DNA of 64,000 bases from Bacteroidia bacterium (GCA_025057395.1 JANWXU010000002.1:23743-87742); one strand, 5' to 3'; positions 46,801 to 55,443 are shown, numbered from the stretch's first letter. A program made the numbers and translations. The notes: generated by a model from the letters alone, not told the origin.

Positions 46801-49800
46801 TCACCATTAGTGTATTGATTGCGCCGTTAGGCTTAGGATTCCAATTTGTTAGAGAGTGACTATTTAGATCAAAAGAGCCTAAAAAAGGGCGAGGAGCATT
46901 AGAAAGATTATCAAAACAACCTCCCACATACAAGGTTTCGTTTTGAATAGCAAGTGTTTGGACACTACCATCTGCACTAGGAGCAAAGTTAGTAGCTGGA
47001 GCATCATTCTGGTTTTTGGCTAAAGAAGCCATTCGATAACGGCTCTTGGCAGTGGTATTTACATTAACTTGAGTGTAGTTGCCACCTATTGTTATTTGTT
47101 CAATATTATCTAATGCAATTGCTAATACGTTTCCATTTATGCTAGGATCCCAGTTATAGGCACTTCCACTAGACTTAGCCAAGGAGGCCATTCGATATCG
47201 GGCTTTATTATCAATTTGCGTAAAGGCGCCGCCTACGTATACTGTATCGTTTTGTATAGCTAATGCAAAGACTTCTCCATTAGCTTTAGGATTCCACGGA
47301 GTAGGGGCACCAAGGGTGTGCAGATTACTAGCGGCTAAGTAGCGTCGTTCTTGGTTACCTACTTGTGTAAAACGTCCCCCAAAGTATACGATGTTATTAC
47401 TAATTTCAATTGCATTAACGGTGCCATTAGGCGAAGGATTCCAATTGAGCAGTTCTGCGTTGCTAGCACGTAGGGCTGCCAGGTGTCGACGCTCAGTATT
47501 ATTTATGGTGTTGAATAAGCCCCCAATTACGAGCGTATCTCCACTTAGGCGCATACTTCGTACAGCATTATTTAACCTTGGGCGCCATGTGGTTATCATT
47601 TTTTGGGTGGCTTCGTTGTAAGCGGCTAGATAACTGGCAGGTAGGGCGCCAATGCTACTAAATAAACCCCCTACTAATATAATAGGAGAGGTTGGAGCAG
47701 GTACAATAGTAAATACAGCATGGTTGGCATCAGCTTTGAAATTGGTTGCACGTCCCGTGGATAAGTCTATGGCTGCTAAAAAGTTACGGGCGCTATCTCC
47801 AATGGCAGTGAAGCTTCCTCCTGCCCAAAGTATATTATTTTTAATATCTAAAGCGTACACAATGCCATTAGCTTGGGGATTCCAACTAAGAAGATTTCCC
47901 GATTCGGTAGAAATAGCAGCTAGACCAATGCGCGGGCTTTGATTTACCTGAGAGAAACCCCCACCCATGAACAAAATATTGTTCCAGAGTTTAAGGCTGA
48001 GAACTTCGTTATCTGCTTGGGCATTCCAGGTAGAGGCTAAACCGGTTTGAATATTAATTTTAGCTATTCGCTTACAGGACTGGTTCCCTACATTAACGAA
48101 TCTACCGCCTATATATAAAAAGTTACCTTGAGCTTCTAGGGCAAAAACTTCGCCATCGGGTTTAGGATTCCAGCTAGATAATTGCAAGGTTGAAAGAGAA
48201 AAGGCTGCAACAAAAGGCCTATTTTGACCCGATATTTGTTCAAAACGACCTGCCACAAATAGTTGATTTTGATGTACTAAAATCTTGTAGATCGCTGCAT
48301 TAGGGGTGGGGGTCCAATTTAATACACTTCCATTTGAAATCCGAATAGCGGCAAGTTTGGAACGAGCTACGCCATTGATATAGTTAAAAGCACCTCCTAC
48401 AAATAAAGTATCGCCCCTTCTTGCTAAGGAGAAAACAGTACTATCAGTACCTATCCAAAGAGGGTTGATAGTATAATCACTTTTAATATGTACCAATCCG
48501 CGCTGAGTAGCTAGTCCTACTTTGGTAAATGAGCCTCCAATGAACCATCCTCCTTGGCCATCTGGTAGAGCGGCATATACTTGCCCATTAAGCTTAGGGA
48601 ATTGTATATCAATAGGCTCTTGTGGATTTTGAATATTTATGGCGCTGGCTGCTCCTGTGTAGGGGCCCATTTTAGTAAATCCGCCTCCAATGAAAAGGGT
48701 GTCTCCTTTCTTTTCGAAGCAGTATACGGCGCCATTAGTAACCCAGTATCCTCCTATAGGTCCTTCTACAGGCTCAAAAACAGGATAGGGTTCCAATATT
48801 TGAATAGTATGACTTTTACAATTACTTGAACGATCTATTATTGTGAGAGTGTAGGTGCCGGGAGCCAAGTTAGAAAATTGGAGTACGGGCTCTTGGCTTT
48901 TTTGCCAACTAGAAGTATTTTCTGCGTTTTCTAGATGCAAAAATTGATAGGAATAGGGCTGTAATAACTGATGACAATTAATACTAAAGCGTACTCTTCC
49001 GTCTTGCGCTCCTATGTTACTAACATCAGTTTTGTTTTGAAATTCGATGGTTGTAGGGGGTATACTGCAACCTACCTTTCCCCATTCTAATATGCCACCT
49101 GTAGGGGTGTTTTCAATGGCTGGAATTCCGTAGAAATTATTATCCTTGCACCGGTAGTTAGCTTCTAAATTTGAGAAGCCAGTTTTAAGATAGTAAAGTG
49201 TATCTAGAAGAGAATTATGAGATAAGTCTAGATCAGTGGTGTTAATTTTTTCATCTACCCAAGTGATATTTCCATTATTAGGATTTACTCTCATGAGTAT
49301 GGTTTTGGGGGCGAAAGGTAACAACAAATTATTTGCCTTAAAATGGGGGTTAGGCTCTGGCAAATCAAAAGTTGTTCCCGCTGCCATGTATATATCATTT
49401 TGGCGGGTACAAATTATTTTCCTTATTACAATACTTCGTGATGCTTCTATTTTGTGAATCCATAGAGGGTTGCCATTGGCAGGATTAATTTTTGCATAAA
49501 ATCCACTACGGGCTTCTTGATTGTTATTAAAAAAGCTAAAGTTAGTAGCACCCCATGAGAAGTTACCCTTATATTCTCCTGTCAAATAGGGGATATTATT
49601 AGTATCCAAAGTAAGTCCCTTGAATTGTACTATTTCATTGCTTCCTAAGGATTTTACCCATATTGCGTGATGGTTAGAGATAGAATATTTTAGTAAAATT
49701 GCGTTAGTTGTATTTGATCCTAAATGATGCCATCCTGCAATATAGGCATTATCAAGACTATCCACTACTAAATGGAGTCTTCTTTGCTTAATATCTCTTA

Positions 49801-51826
49801 AGTTCGAGGGAAGAGCTGCTATTACAAAGTTAGGAATAAGAGTGCTTTCTAGTATACCACCATTGTTTAAAGAGAGTTTGTGCAAGTAAATAGGAAAATT
49901 AGCCCCTTGTTGCTGCACAGTTAATACGTAGAGTACATTATTTTTCACGGCTAGCGCATGTCCAAAATCGTCTCCCATTTGGGAGCCTAATTCTCTTTTC
50001 CACTCAATACTTCCATTAGCTGAAAGTTTTATAATGAAAGCGTTGGCGGAAGTATCACTAGTGCTGAAGCCATCTAGATTTTGATTGTCTATATTTGCTG
50101 CGCCTTTGTAAGTACCAGTGATATATAAGTTATCTTGGGCATCTAGTACAATTTGATAGATCCAGTCATTACCAGGACTTTTTAGTACTTTATGCCAGAG
50201 TACTTTGCCCTGGTTATTAATTTTCAAGATAATAGCGTCGAAATTTCCGGCATAAGACAAAGTGGAGATAGGAATACCAAAGATGCTATCATTAGTAGCA
50301 GCAAGGGGCTTATTAAAACTTGCTGCGATATAAAAATTACCTTTTGAGTCTGCGTTCACATCGAAGGGAATAAAACCATTAGGTCTTTTTCCAAAGTGGG
50401 TGTATATTAAATTACAGAGAGGGTTATCGGTTTGAGTAGGATAGGGAATACTTAGGCTGAGGGCATTAGTATTAATTGGGTCTAGCCATGGTTTAAGCTG
50501 CTCGCTTGGCGAATTTCCGCAACGATCCCATGAATACCAAAGTTTACCGAAATAGTCGCTGCCCGAGCGGTTGGAGCAGGAGGCTTTCCCGCCATGTAGT
50601 TGCCCGATAATCTCGAAATTTTCGTTGAATAGGGCTGAGCCAGAGGAGCCTGGTTCAGTACTACCTATTTCCCAACTACCTATTCGCCAGTGAGTTGTAT
50701 CGTTATATTGAGTTGCTTCTAAGTAAGGAGTAGAGGTAGCGTAGTTGCTATCCACACTGATTTTTCGAATATCTCCACTAGGATGATGAATTACATAACT
50801 CCTTAAAGAAGCTATGTTTGTTCGATTCCATCCTGCATAGTGTACATCAAAATATTTTTGAGGTTTATCCAAAAGCTCTACTAGAGCAAAATCAGACTTA
50901 GGACTATGAGCTCTCAAGACACATCCCTGCAATCTTTGTGTAGTACTACCATCTATCAATAAGCAGTTAGGACTTTCATAATTGAAGACAAAAGTCCACG
51001 TATTTACATTGCCACATAAGCAGTGATCGGCTGTTAGTACATAAGGAGTGCTATCTTGTTTAGTATTTTGGATAAGAGTACCCGTACATATTCGGGTGCC
51101 GCCACAAGTAAGAATCATAGCTACAGATTTTTTGAGGCGCTGCCATTCAGGAGTTTGAAATGGTGGTAGGCAATTTATGTTTACGTTGCAAGGGGCAGAA
51201 TTACCAAAACCTAGAGCTGTACCGTCTTTGGCAAAAGTATTTTTGTAGCCGTGAATAGCTGAAACAATGGTAAATTTTCCTTTTCCACGTACAGCTGCTG
51301 GCTCGTAGTATTCAATATATATTTTTTCTCCTGGCAAAGGGAAGCTCATAAATTCTCCGTGCTCAGCATTATTGAGTTCAGTATAAGCTCCCTGAACATA
51401 TTGCTTGTCAGGGGTATAGAAATAGAGCTCAGCTCCAGGGGGCAAAAAGAAATTTTTGAAGTTAAAGTGTAAAGAATATGCTCCCGGAGAAGTAATTGCT
51501 AGACGCCATATTCTATCTTCATTAGGTAGCTCGCTCCAACTTCCTGAGTTTTGAGGGGTAAGTTGGAGAGGAATAGTAGCTCCAAAACGGAAGGGCTTAG
51601 TACCTGTTTTTTGCTCTAATTCATCTTCTGCTAAAAGTCGATTTATATCTACCTTAGGAAGTCGAATAGTAGCAACCTTAGATAATAGATTTTCATTTAG
51701 CTTAAAACTTTTTGGCTGTCCTGGAACTGTTTTTTGGGCAAGTAAAGAGTTACATAGCACTACTGTTCCTACTATAGCTAACAGTAGAAATTTATTTTTA
51801 TTAAATAAGTAAACAAAATTTTGCAT
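40805..51826 (-). CDS. Giant trypsin-like (lysyl-endopeptidase-type) protease-headed Ig-like repeat protein (P3), T9SS-sorted
   Basis: Signal peptide MQNFVYLFNKNKFLLLAIVGTVVLCNSLLAQ; S1-like motifs YVLTADHCLCG (His), KSDFALVELLD (Asp), GSTEPGSSGSALFNENFEIIGQLHGG (Ser); SBBP-like propeller; SprB-like module; 14 GG-x-F-type repeats; about 23 Ig-like modules; C-terminal TTYPNPAQNLVYFQS...GMYQFKLIYEEKIFAFKIIKY. Confidence 0.95.
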   Translation of the reverse strand: MQNFVYLFNKNKFLLLAIVGTVVLCNSLLAQKTVPGQPKSFKLNENLLSKVATIRLPKVDINRLLAEDELEQKTGTKPFRFGATIPLQLTPQNSGSWSELPNEDRIWRLAITSPGAYSLHFNFKNFFLPPGAELYFYTPDKQYVQGAYTELNNAEHGEFMSFPLPGEKIYIEYYEPAAVRGKGKFTIVSAIHGYKNTFAKDGTALGFGNSAPCNVNINCLPPFQTPEWQRLKKSVAMILTCGGTRICTGTLIQNTKQDSTPYVLTADHCLCGNVNTWTFVFNYESPNCLLIDGSTTQRLQGCVLRAHSPKSDFALVELLDKPQKYFDVHYAGWNRTNIASLRSYVIHHPSGDIRKISVDSNYATSTPYLEATQYNDTTHWRIGSWEIGSTEPGSSGSALFNENFEIIGQLHGGKASCSNRSGSDYFGKLWYSWDRCGNSPSEQLKPWLDPINTNALSLSIPYPTQTDNPLCNLIYTHFGKRPNGFIPFDVNADSKGNFYIAASFNKPLAATNDSIFGIPISTLSYAGNFDAIILKINNQGKVLWHKVLKSPGNDWIYQIVLDAQDNLYITGTYKGAANIDNQNLDGFSTSDTSANAFIIKLSANGSIEWKRELGSQMGDDFGHALAVKNNVLYVLTVQQQGANFPIYLHKLSLNNGGILESTLIPNFVIAALPSNLRDIKQRRLHLVVDSLDNAYIAGWHHLGSNTTNAILLKYSISNHHAIWVKSLGSNEIVQFKGLTLDTNNIPYLTGEYKGNFSWGATNFSFFNNNQEARSGFYAKINPANGNPLWIHKIEASRSIVIRKIICTRQNDIYMAAGTTFDLPEPNPHFKANNLLLPFAPKTILMRVNPNNGNITWVDEKINTTDLDLSHNSLLDTLYYLKTGFSNLEANYRCKDNNFYGIPAIENTPTGGILEWGKVGCSIPPTTIEFQNKTDVSNIGAQDGRVRFSINCHQLLQPYSYQFLHLENAENTSSWQKSQEPVLQFSNLAPGTYTLTIIDRSSNCKSHTIQILEPYPVFEPVEGPIGGYWVTNGAVYCFEKKGDTLFIGGGFTKMGPYTGAASAINIQNPQEPIDIQFPKLNGQVYAALPDGQGGWFIGGSFTKVGLATQRGLVHIKSDYTINPLWIGTDSTVFSLARRGDTLFVGGAFNYINGVARSKLAAIRISNGSVLNWTPTPNAAIYKILVHQNQLFVAGRFEQISGQNRPFVAAFSLSTLQLSSWNPKPDGEVFALEAQGNFLYIGGRFVNVGNQSCKRIAKINIQTGLASTWNAQADNEVLSLKLWNNILFMGGGFSQVNQSPRIGLAAISTESGNLLSWNPQANGIVYALDIKNNILWAGGSFTAIGDSARNFLAAIDLSTGRATNFKADANHAVFTIVPAPTSPIILVGGLFSSIGALPASYLAAYNEATQKMITTWRPRLNNAVRSMRLSGDTLVIGGLFNTINNTERRHLAALRASNAELLNWNPSPNGTVNAIEISNNIVYFGGRFTQVGNQERRYLAASNLHTLGAPTPWNPKANGEVFALAIQNDTVYVGGAFTQIDNKARYRMASLAKSSGSAYNWDPSINGNVLAIALDNIEQITIGGNYTQVNVNTTAKSRYRMASLAKNQNDAPATNFAPSADGSVQTLAIQNETLYVGGCFDNLSNAPRPFLGSFDLNSHSLTNWNPKPNGAINTLMVKQDKVYVGGNFSVISGQRRSGFVVFYECPSIERLAVTTNSPVCQGSTLQLSATLLQSRAAYLWKGPNGYTATTARATLANFSTLNVGIYTLMVAVQGCDTLRIPVTVEVLKQPIIEATPSACQGQTVTLKIQPNSITSSTQYFWKGPNNFSTSGTEVTISYFSTSHAGIYSLIGVSGNCTTATATHRIELFNQPNIEGTAFICEGNEINLKVKNAPQVPGLQFTWAGPSNFTSTGPMITRFNAQINFEGTYTVTVTGGNCPTTSAEFRVQLIQKPFITSPAAVFCQGQNLELQVTNIQYVESLQYQWIMPGGQSAQGTTLILNNLSLQNQGIYYVIAQHPSCSISSLPININIVPTPILQGPSLLCVGQNFNLNIINPSSIGGVQYQWFLPHGGAATGTSITRLNITPAQTGTYSVRAITPQCTTPTTSFILTVLSAPQIETYSPIYCQGQVARLSINNPITHPELSYIWQGPNAFSRTSNAIEFPIQSTIQAGVYRVAPNLPGCDNATAQANIEILEQPQIKGPKYICQGQSLMLTVQSPVTHLPVQYQWQMPNNMVREGTSLQISSASLQNSGNYRLIAISPFCTTTPATHTVTFIPVPQVVSNQTLCQGETLVLAVQNAVSGVSYIWSGPNNFQAIGATVQRVNVRLIDAGIYTVRAESEECNLQPQTIKVVINENPTPPILRNTTACSGETVTLVALTEVLNATFLWQGPSGIRALTSEPRLTIPQASVSQGGIYSLQVIHNNCTSALATTQLTIWQTPSLPDPSPNKLAYCPNERVVFRPTSSGAARFQWQGPGGFSLEGPGPEFIQPQITQANEGLYRVRAISVQGCTSDWASVILKVLKGPARPHISYNSPICQGRTLRLEAYTVDSAQIIWESPAGQLYYGNSILINNTTTDQSGNWNLSASKNGCTTHFETFGVQIDPALEVPSIVGNREICHRTSTILRASPLVEGAEYTWLTPNQEIIKSTQIEAKSPGNYELFVQRGSCQVQAEPFSLRWLPPLTVPIVTSSIVTCANSDVYLSAQVNETEGSFEWRGPAGFYSNLPNPVIYSITTLQGGRYQVTYQKQGCRSLPASVDVSVLPQPAPPTLASLPSQFCVGQSLNLRVLETNATRYIWQTPGRGTLSTTQPNLSLSNLTTADHGLYAIQIVSNGCTSASTTRIINILASPSIQLNQSSQQICQGQNFTIEAEVNNAQQSTWLGPNGITQVGNILQIINASSVHQGTYTIVATNAGCSTSTTIMVNIQALPPIPRVRSNSPICEQQLLRLEVESQPGMIYRWQGPAGFTITSVGTIEISNLTTLNSGIYTVVAISGNCTSNTTITNVAINPLPPSITIQTNAPICAGQTLSFSATSFANLQYQWLGPNGISSNSASWSIPNATTQHTGTYSLIVRNSHCTAPLQTIFATVNEGVPEAIRASNNSPICAGSTLQLSASILSPNLNYYWQGPNGFSSTASRPSIPNASTQNTGTYSLIVTNGNCSSRINTTFVTILPAPPEVEISHNSPLCEGQTLQFSPTFVEGAQYLWRGPSGFTSTLMQPTLANIATWQGGTYTLTVFIGSCTKIASTDVNIVPIPPQPIISGITEICRGQRLELRANSPGIDQAQYIWQGPDNFQASTELLVRNNMQPSNAGRYTAYSIFQGCTSLAQSAWVTVRDIPVVNEINSNSPICVGQLLRLTAPLLPNTSYRWQGPAGFSSTLANPLIPNATTLHTGIYTLQLNVDGCQNITPLTVSVQVNAPPQLSITITANSPVCEGSDLELAATYYPGLEYQWQGPSGFKSQQPNIILRAVTLAQSGRYFLTTRFGGCTLSTLAQDITVYPAHRNLVASNNGPLCAGQSLNLTASFYPGANYFWNTPKGELLTMNNPSITQAQLHHSGTYTVTAVVGSCSTTATTEVVINSCKQAGSEIQENAILHFTTYPNPAQNLVYFQSTQNLAGTVLVEINDILGTLVERKTILIQKPTSELAVDISQLAAGMYQFKLIYEEKIFAFKIIKY
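41090..46700 (-). repeat. Tandem Ig-like module array of P3 (about 23 modules by eye)
   Basis: Repeated C-x-G-x-x-L-x-L ... Y-x-W-x-G-P ... G-x-Y-x-x-x ... C pattern. Confidence 0.85.
46710..48760 (-). repeat. Block of 14 tandem propeller-type repeats inside P3
   Basis: Manual count of FIGGGFTKMG, FIGGSFTKVG, FVGGAFNYING, FVAGRFEQISG, YIGGRFVNVG, FMGGGFSQVN, WAGGSFTAIG, LVGGLFSSIG, VIGGLFNTINN, YFGGRFTQVG, YVGGAFTQIDN, TIGGNYTQVN, YVGGCFDNLSN, YVGGNFSVISG. Resembles delta-60/DUF5122-type repeats. Confidence 0.8.
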
Positions 51827-52411
51827 ATCGTATCAATTTTTGTTAATATTACCTGCTATAATGTAGTATTGAATTTTTTGCAAAAAATTGCATCAAACTA
51901 AGAAAGATAAAAAATTGCTCTAAAAGTTTTGATGGTTCAACTTTAATAAACCTTTTTGAAATATACTATTAATTTTGTATGCCTACAAATAATATTGAGT
52001 TAACTATACCTTATATTGTATAAACCAAGAAGTTTGGTGTATGTTTCTCATTAAAAAGAGAAATTTATAAGTAAAAAAGAGTGTAGAAGTGCATCATATT
52101 GTTAGTAATAACAATAACTCAGTTGTTCAAACTAGGTTTCGTTACCCATTACCCTAGTTATCTTCATTCAAACTTTGGAGGAGTAGTAAGTTATTTTTGG
52201 GTTTGAATGGACGGTTTATTTTTAGAATTAGTTCAGAAGAATATAATACCGGAGAATGAGGTTTATTTTAGAAATTTTCTAGTTTGGTTAAAAAATGAAT
52301 TTTATTGGTATATACAGCTACCTAAATTGGTGAAGGGAGCTCTTTTCAGGAGGTTGATTACTTATTGAGGTAAAGGTTAGGAGGTAGCAAAAGAGGATTA
52401 TTATTTGGTTA

Positions 52412-53344
52412 TTATTTGCAGGGATTAAGAAGTTGTAGGGCAGTAATTTTATCTTTTTCTAACTGCTTTTTAAGTTCTAGTAGGCTATCAAATTTAAGTT
52501 CGTTACGAATTCTAGCTACAAATTCTAGACGCAAAGTTTCTCCATAGATTTGCTTTTGAAAATCAAATACATGAACTTCAATACTTAAGCTTTGGGTGCC
52601 TACCGTAGGTTTGTAGCCAATGTTGCACATTCCTAGGTATTGTATGTTATGGTAGTATACCTTTACAGCGTATACCCCAACAGCGGGTATGAGCTTATAA
52701 GGATTTTCAATATAAAGATTAGCGGTAGGGAAACCGATTGCTTTGCCCAAGTGTTGGCCTTCAATAATTGCTCCTGATAAAGAGTAGGGGTAGCCCAAAT
52801 AACGATTCGCTAAAGTTACTTCTCCGTTTTGTAGAGCAGTTCGAATTTGCGTGCTACTAATAATGGTGTTATTGATCTCTAGAGCATTTATTCTTTCGAC
52901 CTCGAAATTATAAAGCTTTCCGCCTCTTTGTATATCTTCCAGGCTGCCTGACCGGTTTTTTCCGAATCGATGATCGTGCCCAACAATAATAGCTTTTACT
53001 TTTAAAATATCTACTAAAATTTCTTTGATGAATTGCTCAGAGGTAATTTGTGAAAACTCTAGTGTAAAAGGAATTACAAGAAGCTTATCAATACCACTAA
53101 GGGCTAAGCGTGCTTGTTTCTCAGGTAAGGTTTGGAGTAGCTTTAGTGGAATATGAGGATAAAGGACATGTTTGGGGTGGGGTTCAAAAGTAACTACTAC
53201 GGTTTCCCCAGCGAGTTGTTGAGCTTTTTGTCTGAGCGCGTTTAGAAGCTTGAGGTGGCCTACGTGTACTCCGTCAAACGTGCCTATTGTAGCTATTGCC
53301 GGAGCTTCACTTTTGTAGGAAGAGAGCGAAAAAAAAGTTATCAT
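52412..53344 (-). CDS. ribF: Bifunctional riboflavin kinase / FAD synthetase
   Basis: IGTFDGVHVGHLKLL, VGHDHRFGKNRSG, GKAIGFPTANLYIENPYKLIPAVGVYAV. Start trimmed from 53389 to ATG 53344, which makes an ATGA overlap with the truB stop. Confidence 0.95.
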   Translation of the reverse strand: MITFFSLSSYKSEAPAIATIGTFDGVHVGHLKLLNALRQKAQQLAGETVVVTFEPHPKHVLYPHIPLKLLQTLPEKQARLALSGIDKLLVIPFTLEFSQITSEQFIKEILVDILKVKAIIVGHDHRFGKNRSGSLEDIQRGGKLYNFEVERINALEINNTIISSTQIRTALQNGEVTLANRYLGYPYSLSGAIIEGQHLGKAIGFPTANLYIENPYKLIPAVGVYAVKVYYHNIQYLGMCNIGYKPTVGTQSLSIEVHVFDFQKQIYGETLRLEFVARIRNELKFDSLLELKKQLEKDKITALQLLNPCK

Positions 53345-54075
53345 TGCTTTTGTATTTGTACAAAATCGATAATTTCTTGAATTTCCCAAGCGTTCTCCAG
53401 CGAATAAGTGCCAATGTGCGTACGTTGCAATTCTTTGAGGTAGGCTCCTACTCCTAATGCTTGCCCTAAATCATGGATTAGACTCCTTATGTAAGTTCCC
53501 TTGGAGCAGTAGATGAGGGCTTGAATATTTTCTGGAGAGTGGAAAGCAGTAATGATAAATTGATAGATATGTACTTTTCGGGGGCGAAGCTGTATGTCTT
53601 GTTTTTGCCGTGCAAGTTCATAAGCTCTTTTGCCTCCAATTTTAATGGCTGAAAATGGGGGGGGTATTTGTTCAATTTCACCTCTAAAGCGCTGTAAAAA
53701 AGTTTCCAGCATTTCGGGTGTAATATGAGAAGCTGATTGGTAAAATAATGGCTCATACTCGGCATCATAGCTAGGGGTAATAGCTCCTAAGCAAAACGTA
53801 GCCAGGTATTGTTTATCATAATTTTGGAATTCGTTAAGTAACTTAGTGTATTTACCTGTTGCAATGATTAAAAGCCCAGTAGCTAGGGGGTCTAAAGTAC
53901 CAGAGTGACCTATTTTTTTTATTTTGAATAGGTTTCTTAGTTTAGCTACTACGTCGAAGGAGGTCCAGCCCTTAGGTTTATTAATAAGTAAAATACATCC
54001 TTCTTCAAAATATTGGGTAGAGAGGAGCACCTCTTTTGAGGAAGGTAGTAGTATTCGATACGGTGGATTTAACAT
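53341..54075 (-). CDS. truB: tRNA pseudouridine(55) synthase TruB
   Basis: LLINKPKGWTSFDVV...KIGHSGTLDPLATGLLIIATGKYTK; PPPFSAIKIGGKRAYELAR. Confidence 0.97.
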   Translation of the reverse strand: MLNPPYRILLPSSKEVLLSTQYFEEGCILLINKPKGWTSFDVVAKLRNLFKIKKIGHSGTLDPLATGLLIIATGKYTKLLNEFQNYDKQYLATFCLGAITPSYDAEYEPLFYQSASHITPEMLETFLQRFRGEIEQIPPPFSAIKIGGKRAYELARQKQDIQLRPRKVHIYQFIITAFHSPENIQALIYCSKGTYIRSLIHDLGQALGVGAYLKELQRTHIGTYSLENAWEIQEIIDFVQIQKQ

Positions 54076-54435
54076 TTAGGGGGTCTCTGTAGGCTTAGTA
54101 GATGCTTGATTATTTTTTTCCTTTTGCCCGGGAGCCAGGATAGCAAAAATAATACCTATGTAACCAGCAATAATGACAATAGGAGCTACATGTAGGGCTA
54201 TAGAAAACTGCCTTACTGCCTTTCCTTGAGCATCAACTTTAAAGGCATCTATAAATTTATCTTCTACGGAAAGTAAAAAAAAGCCTAGTAAAAGAATACC
54301 TACTGATATTATTAAGTAAATATAATTTTTTCTCCCAAATGGTAAGGTGTTGAGTTCAGAGATAGTTTGCGAGGCAGGCTCTGAGAAAAGAGAAGTACGT
54401 CTACGCTGCTTGGGTGAAGAAGAGGTATTATTCAT
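54076..54435 (-). CDS. DUF3098 family membrane protein
   Basis: LPFGRKNYIYLIISVGILLLGFFLLS...VAPIVIIAGYIGIIFAIL; sits between ftsX and truB. Confidence 0.85.
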   Translation of the reverse strand: MNNTSSSPKQRRRTSLFSEPASQTISELNTLPFGRKNYIYLIISVGILLLGFFLLSVEDKFIDAFKVDAQGKAVRQFSIALHVAPIVIIAGYIGIIFAILAPGQKEKNNQASTKPTETP

Positions 54436-55286
54436 ATAATTTGATCTAGTTCTTTATTTAGAAACTTTCTAATTGCAACTTTGCTACTAAAGTAACCTAA
54501 TGACAAGCCAAGCAAAATTAAACAAAAAAATAATACCCAAATTTCGTGGTTATGGATTAAAAAATGAAAAAAGTGGATTTCAAAAGTATAATCAATTCCT
54601 AAGAGAAGTAGAATAAGCAGTATGGAGGCAACGCATCCGCCAATTGCCCCCTGTAGGATACCTATTTTTAGGAAGGGAGCTTGAATAAAATTTTCTGTAG
54701 CTCCAATAAGTTGCATAGTGCGTATCATTAGACGTTTGGCATAAATAGATAACTTAACAGTATTGAGGATTAGAAAAAAGGTTACTATTACTAAAACAAT
54801 AGCTAGCACAAAGGCTATCCATCGCAGCTCAACTAAGTTTTTTTGAAGTTGCTGAATAAGGCTAATAGGATAATATAGGTCGACAATTTCAGGATATTCT
54901 AAGAGTATTTGACTAATTTTTTCAATGCTATCAATATTCACATATTCGGGCTTTAAGCGCAAATTAATTACCGCGGGTAAAGGGTTCATACCATCCATCG
55001 CTTCTAAAAAATCATCTCCGATATCTTTTAAGTTTTGAAGAGCTTGATTTTTAGAGACATAGGAAGTGCTTACTGTAAAGGGTTGTTTTTGAATTTGCTT
55101 TCTTATTTGATTGGCTTGCGCTTGTGAAACTTGTTCTGCTAAAATAATTTTGAATTCTAGTTCCTGTACTGCCTGGTCTAGAACCAGTTGGGCAGCAATA
55201 GCCAAAAAGAAGAAGATACCTAAAAAAAATAGTATTAGAGAAATATTGAGAGTACTAGCAATATAAGGAAGCTTGGATTTGGGCAT
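54432..55286 (-). CDS. ftsX: Cell division protein FtsX (permease-like)
   Basis: Four-TM FtsX topology; FTVSTSYVSKNQALQNLKDIGDDFLEAMDGMNPLPAVINLRLKPEYVN. Confidence 0.9.
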   Translation of the reverse strand: MPKSKLPYIASTLNISLILFFLGIFFFLAIAAQLVLDQAVQELEFKIILAEQVSQAQANQIRKQIQKQPFTVSTSYVSKNQALQNLKDIGDDFLEAMDGMNPLPAVINLRLKPEYVNIDSIEKISQILLEYPEIVDLYYPISLIQQLQKNLVELRWIAFVLAIVLVIVTFFLILNTVKLSIYAKRLMIRTMQLIGATENFIQAPFLKIGILQGAIGGCVASILLILLLLGIDYTFEIHFFHFLIHNHEIWVLFFCLILLGLSLGYFSSKVAIRKFLNKELDQII

Positions 55287-55340
55287 GCAAAGGGGCTTTT
55301 AGGCTTGGAGCCATAAAAAAAGGAAGAATAAATAAGAGAA

Positions 55341-55369
55341 AAGGCAAACAACCAAAGTTTGTTTGCCTT
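55341..55369 (-). terminator. Terminator downstream of tRNA-Arg
   Basis: aaggcaaacaa-ccaaagt-ttgtttgcctt, perfect 11-bp stem; on - strand followed by TTTTC. Confidence 0.7.
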
Positions 55370-55371
55370 AG

Positions 55372-55443
55372 TAGCACCGACAGGAATCGAACCTGTATTT
55401 AGTGTTTAGGAAACACTCGTTCTATCCATTGAACTACGGCGCC
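55372..55443 (-). tRNA. tRNA-Arg (anticodon CCT)
   Basis: GGCGCCGTAGTTCAATGGATAGAACGAGTGTTTCCTAAACACTAAATACAGGTTCGATTCCTGTCGGTGCTA folds as cloverleaf; anticodon loop TTCCTAA; CCA not encoded. Confidence 0.95.

Noticed and set aside
41066-49457. + strand ORFs inside P3
   Set aside because: Antisense shadow ORFs of P3 repeats.
53487-53768. 93-aa - strand ORF inside truB
   Set aside because: Alternative frame of truB (and the region includes an 8-G tract), not an independent gene.
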